Notes: a model not told the origin generated them from the sequence alone. Numbered from the stretch's first letter, positions 13,201-24,840 are shown. The stretch is 64,000 nucleotides of DNA from Onthophagus taurus (GCF_036711975.1 NC_091975.1:3288501-3352500), one strand, 5' to 3'. Made by a program: numbers and translations.

Positions 13201-14100
13201 TAAGGTAATTCGTAAGATATTTCAACAAAATTATAGTATCGAATACCCGTTTTAAATCGTAATAATGACATTTCATAATGACACATCTCATTTTAACTTC
13301 AATTTGTTTGGTTTAAATGTTAACCAACAAAAATAAATTGAAATCACGATGCCATTACGATAGTTTTTAACTAGAATTTATCTACAAGATGTCATTCGAA
13401 ATGGAAATATGAAAAGTTTAATGGTAACAAAACTTTTTTAGATACGCAATTACTGTAGAGATGCAATTTCGTTCCGACGAAAACCGCCGTTACCATGCAA
13501 TAAAGTAGGCGTTATCTCTTTAAAAGTGCTGCGCTGTCCAAAAGCGTTTATCATTCAGTGCGTTTTTCCTGTGTGCTGATGAAAAATATTGGTCGCATTG
13601 CAGGTGCATTTTCGCATTAGTAAATCTGCTGACAAAGTTAAGCATTAAAATCAAACGACCACTTAAAAAGTATTTTACCCCTTCGCTCGGAAAGAAAAAA
13701 CAACGAAATAAAAAAAAAGGAAACCGAAAACGCACCTGCTACCAACATTCCGAGCACGAACTCAGAATTTATACTGAATTATATTTAATAACTCTCCCGA
13801 ATTCAACTCGAAGTAGGTTAAATTGTTGGGTATTAAAACGGGTAAAAACGCTGTAGCACATATTATTTTTTATACCGGAAACGGTTATAAGACTTTCAAT
13901 TAGATCCCTCGGGCGATAAATAAATTTGAGAAGCCGCTTTCCCAGGTAGAAAAGACAGGAGCGAACGTTGTAAATTTCTTCGGCTACCAATTAGCGCTTG
14001 AGATCGATGTCCGTTGCCGGTTCTAATTTAAATTAATGGCCTCATTTTCGTTTTTCATTTTTTGCATCCACAAACGAATAAAAGTAAACTTTCGCAAAAA
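10263..14100. other. intergenic AT-rich DNA without a supported gene
   Basis: Short ORFs only. The stretch 12881-13081 has an open frame ending ELSPTILSY directly before a dispersed repeat, but it matches nothing I recognise. A dispersed repeat copy is at 13109-13181. Confidence 0.4.
13109..13181. repeat. dispersed CTAGAACT-family repeat, copy 1
   Basis: Contains AGACGCACGGCTAAACCC, CTTCTAGGTCGTGTTAGTTC and TTTTTAGTTCAATAAAAG. The same blocks in the same order occur at 45927-45995 and, extended, at 15966-16152 and 47957-48215. Confidence 0.65.
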
Positions 14101-14107
14101 GCATTCT

Positions 14108-14113
14108 TTTATT
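14108..14113 (-). terminator. polyadenylation signal of the EGF-repeat gene
   Basis: AATAAA on the minus strand lies about 50 nt past the stop codon at 14163-14165. A second AATAAA is at 14135-14140. Both are typical positions, but the choice is unknown. Confidence 0.4.
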
Positions 14114-14162
14114 TAATGAAAGGTAAACTTTACATTTATTTTTCTTCTAACAAATCAAGTAA

Positions 14163-15837
14163 TTATAAATAAACAAGAATGATTTTTATAACTATTAAAT
14201 AAATGTTATAAATCATTATTTTTCCACTCGATTTTTCGCAACTTTTCGTTGTAATATTAAACTCAAAGTTTTTATCGCATCGACAAACGCATTTTCCATT
14301 GATACAATCCACATCGCACGAAGAAGGTAAACAAGATGAATCATCTTTCGGATCTTTTACGTATCCAGGGTTACATTGGCAAGTGTTCGCTTCGACGCAC
14401 ACCCCGTTCGCACATTTTCGCGTACACGAAGCCAATTTTTCAGGTTTATTGCATCGGAAAGGATTCGTCGTTTGCTCGTATCCTTCCAGGCAAACGCACA
14501 TTTTTCCATCGATACATTTTGCGTTCTCAACACATTCCATTTCGCATTTTGGAACGCATTTATTTTCTAACTTTGCATCCGGTATAAAATTTTCTTTACA
14601 TGTGCATATATTTGGACCTGAACAATATGAATTTATACAAGGTGTTTCACAATGTGGTACACAGTTGTTTGATTTTAAAATGTAACCAATATCACAAAGA
14701 TTTCGAGGTAAAATTATATTATTTTCGAAAATATCATTATCATTAGTTTCTGTGGTTATCTCGATCATTTCATTTTTCATTATTAAAGTTGTTTCATACA
14801 ATTCAGTTTCATACATTGCAGTGGTAAAGTTTTGAATCAATTTTTCTTCATTATTATCATTGAGGTTTGTTTCAAAATTATTTTCAGTTTCATACATTGC
14901 AGTGGTAAAGTTTTGAATCAATTTTTCTTCATTATTATCATTAAGGTTTGTTTCAAAATTATTTTCAGTTTCATACATTGCAGTGGTAAAGTTTTGAATC
15001 AATTTTTCTTCATTATTATCATTGAGGTTTGTTTCAAAATTATTTTCAGTTTCATACATTGCAGTGGTAAAGTTTTGAATCAATTCTTCTTCATTATTAT
15101 CATTGAGGTTTGTTTCAAAATTATTTTCAGTTTCATACATTGCAGTGGTAAAGTTTTGAATCAATTTTTCTTCATTATTATCATTGAGGTTTGTTTCAAA
15201 ATCATTTTCAGTTGAAAATGTAACCTGAGTTTCATTAATTACGCTTTGTTCGATAAATTCTTCTTCGTATTTGTTATTTGTGATTATTTCGAAATTTTCG
15301 TGATAATTAATTTTAAATTCGGGTTTAAAATTAGGTACGCATTTATATGGATTAAACTCATCTAAACTGTATCCTTCCCCACACGTACATTTTCCGTTAA
15401 ATTTACATTTACCGTTTTTACAAATTTTCCTGCAATCAGGTAAACATTGAAATTGATGATCGAAGAGGAATCCTTCATTGCAAGTGCATATATTTGGCGC
15501 GGAACAAAATCCATTGATGCATTCGTTGAAACATTGCGGATTGCATTTAAATTTATCAAATTTATCCAATTTAAAGCCGTCATTACAAACGCAAATATTT
15601 TGCGGCGAACAAGTTCCGTTCGAACAGAAAGTTGCGCATTTTGATATACACTCGTATTTGTTGGATGGGTTTAGAATAAAATTTCTTTTACAACCGCATG
15701 TTTCTGGTTTAATACAAGATCCATTTATGCAGGGTTGTGAGCAGATTGGATTGCAAAGTCTTAATAAAACTGGGTGCTTTAAGTAACCATTTGGGCAAGA
15801 ACATGTAGGTTTTTTACAATTAGGTCCAGGTTGGCAT
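14163..15837 (-). CDS. EGF-repeat gene exon 2
   Basis: Acceptor ATATTTTTAG|ATGCCAACC at 15838-15839; open frame of 558 codons to the stop at 14163. Carries all EGF-like modules, the repeat spacer and the hydrophobic C-terminus. Confidence 0.85.
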
Positions 15838-16282
15838 CTAAAAATATATTAAAACTTTACACTACATTAAGACATTAATTAATATCTTTGCAAATATCTT
15901 CTGGATTTAAGACATTTCTTAATACAGTAAAACCTCGATATACCGCACTAACATTTTCAAGCCAGATCTAGAACTAAAAACATTTGGGTTTAGCCGAACG
16001 TCTCTTAAAACGGCTAAACTCGAATGATTCTAGTTCTAAGTCTAGTTTTAGTTTTAATGTTAGTATTAGTTCTAGTTTTAATTGTTTAGTAGTCTTACCT
16101 TGTTGTATATTTTTATGGAACTAAAACTAGAACTAACACTAGACCTAGATGGATAGACATAGATGAAGTAAATCATGCATATCAATTTTTTACTGTACTT
16201 ACGATAACGTGCAAGAAATAGGTCCTGTCGACACAAAAGAAATTAATTCAATACACATAATAATAACACCGTAGTATATCAT
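14163..16282 (-). CDS. secreted/surface EGF (Nimrod-like) repeat protein, 584 aa
   Basis: Two exons, 16203-16282 and 14163-15837, join in phase 2 across a 365-bp intron. The start MIYYGVIIMCIELISFVSTG is a good signal peptide. About nine EGF-like modules of the type CxxxCxNGxCxxPxxCxCxxGY follow: five before and four after a charged spacer. The spacer has five near-identical 27-residue units (14804-15208), each with an NFT glycosylation site. The C-terminus ends in a hydrophobic run (IYNIYLIVIKIILVYL) with no cytoplasmic tail, fitting a GPI-anchor signal or a short membrane anchor. Cysteine spacing resembles Nimrod/Draper-type proteins of insect haemocytes, which bind microbes or dead cells; that role is inferred. 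Not assigned to a named orthologue. The frame is intact, so it looks functional. Confidence 0.8.
14804..15208 (-). repeat. five in-frame copies of an 81-bp coding repeat
   Basis: Period is exactly 81 bp (copies begin at 14804, 14885, 14966, 15047 and 15128). Units differ by only a few bases and encode NNFETNLNDNNEEKLIQNFT plus TAMYETE. Units are acidic, free of cysteine and lie between two EGF blocks. The opposite strand is also open across the whole array. Near-identity points to recent amplification or gene conversion. Confidence 0.9.
15966..16152. repeat. dispersed CTAGAACT-family repeat, copy 2, inside the EGF gene intron
   Basis: Has a central palindrome GTTTAGCCG...CGGCTAAAC (15989-16019) and outer arms of AGATCTAGAACTAAAAAC against AACTAACACTAGACCTAGAT. 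It fills half of the 365-bp intron between the signal-peptide exon and exon 2. Confidence 0.65.
16203..16282 (-). CDS. EGF-repeat gene exon 1 (signal peptide)
   Basis: ATG at 16282-16280; encodes 26 residues, ending TGPISCTL plus two bases, with donor TTATC|GTAAGTA. Joining to exon 2 gives CTLSCQPGPNCKKPTCSCP. A further upstream in-frame methionine gives a longer ORF, but the short form starts directly at a signal peptide. Confidence 0.7.
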
Positions 16283-19200
16283 CTTGCATTTAATTATTAG
16301 TGATTGAACAGCTTTATTCGAATAAAACCACTTAAAATATTGATTGGGTGTTCGTTTTCGATGTATTCTGACCACTGAGTCAGTGTTTAGTGCGCGTCGT
16401 GGAGATGTCCTGAGTTGTGGAAACGTCATCGAATACAATATTCAGTAAGAAGTTAATTATGTACAAGTCTGAGAAGTAGGTAATGTGGAATAATTACCCC
16501 CTTGGCAAGACGTCTTATTACGCGAAATTACAAAGTCAAACGAATTGACCAAGATGAATTATTAAAAACTAAGTAGATTATATTTTGTTGTGTGACGTTA
16601 AAGTTTTACTGTTGTCTCTGGTAGGAAGATATTAAATATTGACGCCTGTGAAATTTCAGCCGATAATGCAACACCATCCTCAGGGTTCTCGCCGGAAAGA
16701 AAAGTAAACGTTGTATGTCTCTGTCTAACGTAGAAGCTTTTGGATGACATCTAGCGACGTCTCCTCTTGGGAAATTATCCGAACGCAGTTTTCCAAAGAA
16801 AGCCATTTACGCCTCTTTCTATTTCTTGCAAGTAAATAATTTTTTTTTGGTTTTTAAACGTTGTTAAAACAACAAGAAGAGATGATTTTGAAATGGAAGG
16901 AATTTGCATCTTAATTATTCCGCCTCGTGAAGAATAATTCCTCTCGGTTGATTCACGAAACAAACGGAATTAAAACGTGTATCAACGGTGGAACGTCGTA
17001 ATTTCTCCGCTTAAAGGATGAAAATCGTTATTATGGGAAAGTACTCGACTTGCGGTTAACCTGAAAAACCGCGTCTAATGGACTCGGCGAGTAGCGAGCC
17101 CCACGAACAATCGATATAATTTCACCACCCCCCAAGAAAAGTTAAATAACTCCATCCCGGGGCATTGTGCTCCACGAGATTTTAAATCCGATTCTTAAAC
17201 TAGGAAGTCACCTCCCTCCTTCAGCCTTCGAGGATAAATATAAAGTTCGGGCCCAGCTTTTGACTTCCTCTTGTTCTGTTCGCTTTTCAAGCTCCCCTTC
17301 CCTCCTTCTTCTTTTTTGGACGCGACACTCCATCAGGAAACGACAAAAGCAACCACCCGATTGGATGCGGAGTCTCTACGACACGAACAAAAGTATTAGT
17401 CATTCGGTTGGCGTCTACTAGAAAATTGAAAAGAAAAAAATCATTAAAAAAAAAATTCGAGTTGGTTTTAGAGTATATTAGCATCTCGTAATCGATCCTA
17501 ATTTGCGGTAAAAAGTTTAATTCGTTGGGGAATAATTAGGGTTTGCCGTAATCAGTACGGTTCTGTTTTTAATGGTGTTTATTTTTCCTCATTCGTCGCG
17601 GCAATAATTCTTTTTTAAACCAAGTACCGCTTCTCTCGTATTAATTGCGTGGGGAAAAAGGACCCCGATCCTGGAAAACGGATTGTTTCGTTTCGTTCGC
17701 CGACCGTGGTCGCGAATGGAGAGCTAACTGCGTGCTGTAATTGCTTCTGCTAGGGCGGGAATAGAACTTTGCGGTTTGTTGTTTTTTAATTAAACCGACT
17801 GGGATTATTCCCAAGAATTTTGCCTGACTCGAGTATAAAGATATACTTTTCGGGACAACCATTTCGACTCCGAACCAAACAACTTTCATCCCTTTTCCCA
17901 CACACTATATTAGAATTTTCAATTTCGCTGTTCGCTCTTTTGAGTTAATCCGTAAATTGAGCGACAAGTAAAGTCCTATTTAATTTCCGGATCCTTCTTC
18001 TGCACTTCCGCAGACAAGACAATTTCCCTTATTCTCGTAAAAGAAAATTTCCTTATTTCTTTTTTTTTGCTAAATCTTGTTTGTATTTTCAAACCCTATG
18101 TTTGCTTAGTGACGGCTTAAGAAAGCCCCAACTACAAGGTAACTCGTATTCGGACGTTATCCGTTCAATTAAAGGAGAAGTTGGAAGGAGGAATCACGAC
18201 GAAGTAATGTTTACGCTATCGTCGGGGTCCCTTTCTGCCAACCCAGCTTTATCCTGTAATTTTACAAGCGAGCGGGCAGTAATCCCGGTGTGCGCCTGAC
18301 TCCTTTGAAGGTGCCATTGTCCTCCCCTCTATGCTAGTTCAAGTGCAACAACAGGACAGCATTCAGGAAAATTGACTACAAAAAGACACCAATAGTATTA
18401 CAAAAGTCTTTATTTGCATTAAAACAAATACTACTAAATTATACAATTATACTCAATCTTTTAGGGTAAGGTGAAATCAGGCAAAAAGCAAACTTTTTAT
18501 TTATGTTGCACCACCCCAAAATTGGTAATCTTTGGATCTAGTTTATCTCACTTCTGTACCCTGCAATCAATCGCTGTAGATACTCAAATTAATTATTATA
18601 TACTGGATTCATCTACTACATACTAAAATCATCGCTAAATTCATGTTCTAGCCGGTATAGAAATTGTGCCTAACTTCTGGACACCGAAAAAAAGCACTAG
18701 ATATATTGCTTCTAACAACTGGATACTGGAAACATCCACTAGATACTGCAATAATCACTAAATTTAGGTTTTAGTCGCTATAAACACTGTGCCTAACTTC
18801 TGAGCACTGAAAAAAAGCACTATATATATATTGCTTCTAACAACTGGATACTCGAAATATCTTGTAAATAATGAAATCATCCACTACACACTGGGGTTAT
18901 CTGGTAGATACTAGAATCATCCACTAGACACTAAAACCATCACCAAAATTACACTAGATACTGGAATCAATCACTAAATTGTGCTTCTAATCACTATGAC
19001 TGCTCTTTCTAAGTTCTGGGCGCTGTAACGAAGCACTATAGATATTGCCACTAATTACTGGATACTGAAATTGATCACTAAATTTAAGTTCTAATCACTA
19101 TGGAAACTGTATCTCTCTTTTGTACACGACGTAAATATAAGTAAATATAAAAATCTTAACTTTAATTGTATTCTTTTAAATTGAAACTAATATTAACGTA

Positions 19201-21217
19201 TCGTTAGTTATTTTGGTTGATAATTAAAGCGACGACGTCAACGGGAGAATTAATCTTGACAAAGCCGTGCGTCATAATGAAGGCATTGTTCGTTCGGGTA
19301 AGTCGGGAAGGGTCGAAAGGGAATTACCGGGAGTTTATTTTACTCCAAAAACCCCTCCTCGACCCCCAACCGCAGACGGAACTTAATATCTAGGAAATAA
19401 GATGATTACGTTAATCTCCGAGGGCTTGCGCCTCGAGAAAATTCCGGGAATAAACGTTCGAGTGTCCGCGACCGAATGGTAAAGAAGAATTTAATTAAAT
19501 TCTTACTGTGGACTTGGGTGCCCGATCTATGCACGGTGCGGCTTAATTGGTCCGGTCCGGTTTTCAGGGCGAAACTTTTCGCCGATACCACGAAAAGTTC
19601 CCACTTTTCTAAGAAATTACTTAATGTCAGTTAAAGTGCCACGCGCGCTAAACTTAAAAGTAACGCTAGCTTCGAACTAAATAAATGATGAGTTAAGCCC
19701 GAGAATCGGGGCTTTAAAGTTCAGCCAGATACTAAATTGATAAAAACTTTTCGAATTGAAATCGACACCAAAATTTTCAAAATTTTAAAAGTACTGATTT
19801 TTGTAGTATTAAATTGGTTTTAAAGTTTAAACATTTAGGAATGCTCAGTATAAGTACAAACACGAACTTTATTGTGGTTAAAAAAAATCCAAACCACGAT
19901 TCCCTACATTCTGACTTTTATGGGACATTGCGAAAAGGTCCGGTCGTAAAAACAACAAAATTCCGACAGGAAACCGAGGCAAAAAAAGCGACGACCCGTT
20001 AAGCGCATAGCGCAGAGGCCTCGTTACGTCAAAGGGGCTCCCTCTTTTTGCGCCACTTTCGCCTCGCTTTTAATGAGCCTTTCCTCTTTTTGCCCAGAAC
20101 CGTTTCTTTGTTTCCGGCGTTATACCCCACCCGTTCGTTATTTAGTTACCGACTTTAAAGGGCACGCCCTTTTTTCGGACCTTCCCGAACGACGTCGCTT
20201 TTTCGTCGATTTAATGATTTGTTCTCTGGTGTTCGGACTGTGGTCCTTCGACCTTTCCATTACGTCCATCCCAGGACGAGATCTGGCGGCTGCCTACAAA
20301 ACAAACCACAACCTGACCCTCGGTTGTAACCCTCGGGTACGGTTTGCATATTTGATGGGTCACTGTGGCACCGCAGGCGTCGAGGTCGTAAATCAAAAAA
20401 CAAAATGTTCACCACTAAATATATCGATTATTCAAATCAATCACATCAAATTTAAAATAAGACTCTAAGTAAAATACTTTTGACATATTGATTTTGATAC
20501 GAAAACGACTTTCGAAAAGTAGATTGAAAGAAGTCACTCAAAGTGATGGTTTTTCGATCCTAGGTTCATCTTGGAAATTGTGTTGCAGTGGGGCTTCACG
20601 CTCCACGACTTGGGAAAACAATAATTTCCGCTAAAGTATCTTTCGGAAATCGGGCCTCCGGCGCGAATCGCCTCCGGAGATTTGTCTTTTTTTTTTGTTT
20701 TTCTTTCGTTATTGTTTTCGAAATATAGGATGATTTGAAAAAGGTAATCGGACATAAAAACTTCCACGAATATAAAAAACAAAACGGTACATTGACCAGG
20801 AAAACTTTAAGGACGAGAAAACATAAAGTTTACTACGTTCATTTCAAAACAAGTATTTCGCTTCAAATTGGTCTCGTATCCCTATAGTAAACGTTTCAGT
20901 CTATGTATTTTTTACAATTCAATTAAACTCGGGTTGGCTACTTTACTATCGCGATAACGATCGTATAAAATGGAACGAAATGAGAAATGAACCGGGTGTA
21001 AAGTGAATTGGTTAACAATAAAGTAACTAAATAAAGCTTTATTTAAGACATATTGTTACGATCTGAAATCAATTAATAAAGTAACTAATTTTGTTTTATT
21101 CATCTTTTTTATGTTTTTGCAGACTGCGGACCACCATATGTTGTTAAAAGCATTTCATGGTTTTGAGAGCATCTTGGTTCTTTTTTAATTCTCTAATTTG
21201 ATCATCGCCAGCAGACA
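16283..21217. other. intergenic region without a supported gene
   Basis: Holds the promoter side of the EGF gene, GC-richer stretches at 19200-20400 and a cryptic minisatellite at 18540-19110. A 131-codon plus-strand ORF at 20073-20468 lies in a GC-rich part and shows no known domain; I do not call it a gene. Confidence 0.4.
18540..19110. repeat. cryptic minisatellite with short unit and higher-order repeat
   Basis: A degenerate unit of roughly 22 bp (CTAGATACTGGAATCATCCA) recurs many times. On top there is a longer period of about 125-170 bp carrying TGTGCCTAACTTCTG, AAAAAAAGCACTA and ATATTGCTTCTAACAACTGG (18667-18730, 18790-18850, and a weaker third copy near 19005-19065). Confidence 0.65.
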
Positions 21218-21254
21218 CTAGACCTAAAAGTAGAAACATTTTAATTTAGCCGTG
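21218..21254. repeat. dispersed CTAGAACT-family repeat, copy 3 (fragment)
   Basis: Contains CACTAGACCTAAAAGTAGAA and ATTTAGCCGTGCC. As in copy 2, it is followed by an AGATGAAGTANNTCATGC motif, here within a tandem repeat. Confidence 0.5.
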
Positions 21255-21382
21255 CCTATAAGAAATGTTACAAGTTTCTATATAGATGAAGTAGCTCATG
21301 CTGCCAACAAGTCGGCAGTCTATAAAGAAAGTTACATTCTTCCAGATGAAGTAGTTCATGCAGCCAACAAATTGGCAGTCTA
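21255..21382. repeat. two tandem copies of a 60-64 bp unit
   Basis: Unit 1 (21255-21318) and unit 2 (21319-21378) share CTATAAGAAA, GTTACA, AGATGAAGTAG, TCATG, GCCAACAA and GGCAG; a third start TCTATAAGATGA follows. It lies between the dispersed repeat fragment and the Tigger-like copy. Confidence 0.65.
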
Positions 21383-21390
21383 TAAGATGA

Positions 21391-21636
21391 TTATTTTTTT
21401 TATCTTAAAAAATTCCTTCTCTTCTAAATAGTTGCTCTCCCCATCTAGCGACAACCATCCATATTAAATCAGTTTTGACATTTAAACCCTACGATTACGT
21501 TTCTTGCTAAAATTATTAAATTTTGTGCAAAAATAAGTTTAATTGCGCCAGAATCCCTATCAAAATACGTTTTTGGGCTCTCAAACTATTTATTTATAGT
21601 GATCATGGACTCTAAGAAGTGATTTTTCCCGAAATA
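21391..21636 (+). mobile_element. Tigger/pogo-like element, 5' part (copy 1)
   Basis: Aligns over about 245 bp with 25827-26070 at high identity, sharing CCCCATCTAGCGACAACCAT, CGATTACGTTTCTTGC and ATGGACTCTAAGAA. In the other copy this leads into a transposase-like frame; here similarity stops soon after the ATG, so only the untranslated 5' end survives. Confidence 0.65.
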
Positions 21637-21639
21637 CGA

Positions 21640-23940
21640 AGATACAGAAACATCGTTATATGATTCCAGTAATATTCGAAAATTAAAAATACTTCACGTT
21701 CAAATTATACTATAATAAATCTTTCATTACAATGATCAGGTTCAACAATTCGGATGTAACATCAATCAACATAATCGGGCGTATGATATTAAAACGTTCA
21801 GAAGGCTTTTGGCGACCGGATTTTGTATATAAAATTGGATACTAATTACGGATGTTGAACTGCTATGTATGTTGGGGTAATTTAAACACGAACCCGGTTT
21901 GGATTTATGGAAGCCGTGTAAAATAGCGGACGTTGTCGCGTAGTTCGATCCAATCCATTCGTAATTTATGATTGGTTTTCGGTCGACAGGATCCCGTTAT
22001 TTGCAACTTTTATGCTCGCGCGGCTTCGAACCACATCCAACAGCCCAGCGCAACAGCATCCCAATCGAATAAATAGCCCTGCCCAGTTCAATCACATTAA
22101 GCTAATTAAAGATAGAGGGAATACCGAATTCGAATCCATTCATAGTTATATCAATTTTAAAATTAAATCACCACAAGTCTTTTTTCTTGGTGTTATCTAA
22201 AGATAAACTATGATAATTCCAAATAACAAGATTTTGTTCTGTTCCTTTGAGGTTATCCCATAAAAGCCAAGGCCCCCGTCTCGTTTATAGGCACCGGGAG
22301 CCGGTATTTTATTAGCCCGCTGAGGCAACAGATTTGCCGTGGGGTTCCGAACTTATCAGATTCTTCCGGGTTCCGGGGTTTCAACCTCCTTGGACTGCAT
22401 TATGCAAATCGTGTTATTCGTTCACGACGACGAAAGGAAGACGAATTCTTGTGGATGGGAGGTTTTCTTACGCGGCCTATTCGAGATACGAAATAGGTCC
22501 GATAGCCCCCGAAATAGGAAAATCACGTACCATCGTTTGACTTCGAAACGACTCCATTAAGGAAATGACTTTTCCAAACCCCCCAAAAATAAACCAACTG
22601 CACATTAAATAGCATCATCAACATATTTAAGTATGCAGTAAATACTATCTAAGATTAAGACATTATTGGGGATGTTTTTTTTTGTTGAAAGATGTCGTGG
22701 AAACAAGACGAGGGTTGTATTGAACGTTTGGACTATGTCCGAGAGGGTGACCCTCTCGAATTCACGCCCCCTGTTGCACATAGGGTTCTTGTTATCAGAA
22801 CAGTTACCCCACTATGTCCTCTTCAATCAAGAGATATTCTCCTATCTTCCGTTGCTTGTGAGTGAGGTTATAAACTACCCAAATTTATCGTTTCGACAGC
22901 AACGAATAACGTTTCCAATAATTATGCGTCCGAATTAAACTCCCAAATTAACATCATCAATCTTCGAGCACGAACCGCAATGTTAATTTATCTTTTGAGA
23001 TGGACAATTCTCTAATAATTTAAATTTATAACTTTTTTCCTTACTGTTTGAGTTTCTTTTATATATTACGTTGAATTGTTTTTAGAATGAAAACGGAGAG
23101 CCTCTCGAAGACGACACAAACAACAGTCTCTTCCGGCCGAAATTGAATTTTGGCGTGTATTGTATTTGCTTCCTTCGATGCGACGGTATCTCCTTTCAAT
23201 ATACTACATAGGCGGAGGTTGGGTAAACAAAACGACAACATAAATTCGTTCTTCTCATAGCTGTAGAATATTAAATTTGTGCAATTTGCGTTCCGATCAG
23301 ATTCAAGCAAAAAAGAACTCGATTAAGGATTGGTGAATCTTAGATAAGTTTTTACTTGAAACTTCAATAGCTTCAACTGTTGCTGGCTCTCGAAATCGAG
23401 TCGATTAATCGTTTTTACGGAACTACTTCCTTTCCCATTATTTTTTTCTCTTTTCCTAACTTAATTTATTATCGGCCGCTTCAAAATTACAACTAATTTC
23501 AACGAATTGCGAAAATGATACTAGATAAAGATTAAGTTATTGGAATGTTTTTCTTGGACCGTTTAGGTTTATTTGGAAAACGTGCGGAGATAATTAAGCG
23601 GAAGTGCAAATCGTTGTTGAGATTCGGATCGGACGGTATGGGACTGTTAATTTTGGGCGCTCAGCATCCGGATTGCTACAGTGTCAATTAAGACGCTGCT
23701 ACAACAGGGCCTCGATGCTAGGCGGAAAATCGTTTCGTTTTAAAACGAAACCCTACCCGAACCCCGGCTCCAAGTTTACTGTGCGATAAATTTTAATTAC
23801 ACCCGTAAGCCGACGGGTTAATTCCAGGACTCTCTTCGAGTAATTGGCGCCTGCTTTTCTTTCTATGAATTCCTTCAGATATACGATTTCAAAGAGTACA
23901 TAATAAAATCACAATACGAGATGTGAAATTAAGTAATTGT
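21640..23940. other. intergenic region without a supported gene
   Basis: Mixed AT-rich and GC-richer DNA with only short unrecognisable ORFs, such as overlapping frames at 22334-22560. Confidence 0.4.
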
Positions 23941-23945
23941 TTCCC

Positions 23946-24143
23946 TCAAAATAACTTCCTTCTGAAGCCACACAGCGCTGGAAACAGTTCTTCCAATCCA
24001 CATAGCGGTGCTGGAACTTCGATACTAGTTCCTTTGAGATGATTTTTCAATCTTGGGAAGAGGAAAAAGTCACAAGGACTCAAGTCGGGCGAATAAAAAG
24101 TAGTATAGCTAAATAGTTTTTTTTTAATCATACATTCTGACAT
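23946..24143 (-). pseudogene. mariner-family transposase relic (C-terminal catalytic end)
   Basis: The minus strand reads YSPDLSPCDFFLFPRLKNHL, the conserved segment with the third catalytic aspartate of mariner transposases. In another frame the end reads DWKNCFQRCVASEGSYFEG, matching the usual W..C....G.YFE C-terminus. The residues between the two blocks are mostly lost and the frame shifts, and there is no N-terminal part, so it is dead. No terminal repeats were recognised. Confidence 0.75.
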
Positions 24144-24213
24144 TTAAATATGTAAAATGTAGGGTTGCGTTTAATAAGACAAATAAAGTGTCAAGTTACA
24201 TTAATTTTTAGTG

Positions 24214-24840
24214 ATGATTATCACAGAAAGAATAACATCAACTCCACGTTCAAGAGTTTTCTTTCGAAAATTAAACACTCGAAATGTGTATAGAATCGTC
24301 ACCAACATAAGAAGATTATTAGTAATCCTTGCTTTTCTTTTGCTTATGGTGATTATTTTACGTTTGATATTTTACGCTAGTTTGGTTAAACAAGAACCAA
24401 AACGAGGAAGCGTAATTAATATGGGCACAACGATAGCGATGATATGCGTTTTCGCCCCATTTTTCGCCGGATTACAATTAAGATTGTACCCCCTGTTGGG
24501 GCCGTTTATCGTAGCGGCAATTGTCGATATTAGTTTACATATATTTTGGTTGATTTATTATAACGCATTAAAAAATGTACAAAATCAAGATGTTTACGAT
24601 ACAGGAACGTCGTTTTCAATGTATTTACTCGTCCATTGCGGTTCAGCTATTTGCGAAGCGATCGTTTGCGGAATGGCTATTTATTATTTTTATGAATTAT
24701 TTATGATTGATGTGGATGATGACGTAGATGTTCTCGAAGCTGCTTATTATCCTTATAGAAGATACGGTGAGATTAAATGGAGTGATTTTGTTTGTGAATA
24801 CTTATTAATTTTAATTTTTTTAGAAGTTCTTATTAAGTGA
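24214..24840 (+). CDS. small multi-pass membrane protein, unrecognised
   Basis: About 208 residues from ATG 24214. Hydrophobic spans, roughly: VILAFLLLMVIILRLIFYAS (residues 36-56), two in MGTTIAMICVFAPFFAGLQL to IVAAIVDISLHIFWLIYY (70-112), and MYLLVHCGSAICEAIVCGMA (130-152): four spans, with a basic N-terminus and an acidic loop DVDDDVDVLEA. Tetraspan topology recalls insect junction or sarcolemma proteins, but I cannot name a family. The ATG follows an acceptor-like TTAATTTTTAG, and the 3' end has a donor-like ACG|GTGAGA at about 24765. The unit may therefore be a middle exon of a longer gene, and the last 25 residues could be intron read-through. Frame length and composition make chance unlikely. 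Confidence 0.6.
   Translation: MIITERITSTPRSRVFFRKLNTRNVYRIVTNIRRLLVILAFLLLMVIILRLIFYASLVKQEPKRGSVINMGTTIAMICVFAPFFAGLQLRLYPLLGPFIVAAIVDISLHIFWLIYYNALKNVQNQDVYDTGTSFSMYLLVHCGSAICEAIVCGMAIYYFYELFMIDVDDDVDVLEAAYYPYRRYGEIKWSDFVCEYLLILIFLEVLIK

Noticed and set aside
20073..20468. 131-codon plus-strand ORF in a GC-rich stretch
   Set aside because: No domain, no splice context and strongly mixed composition; GC-rich DNA has few stops by chance.
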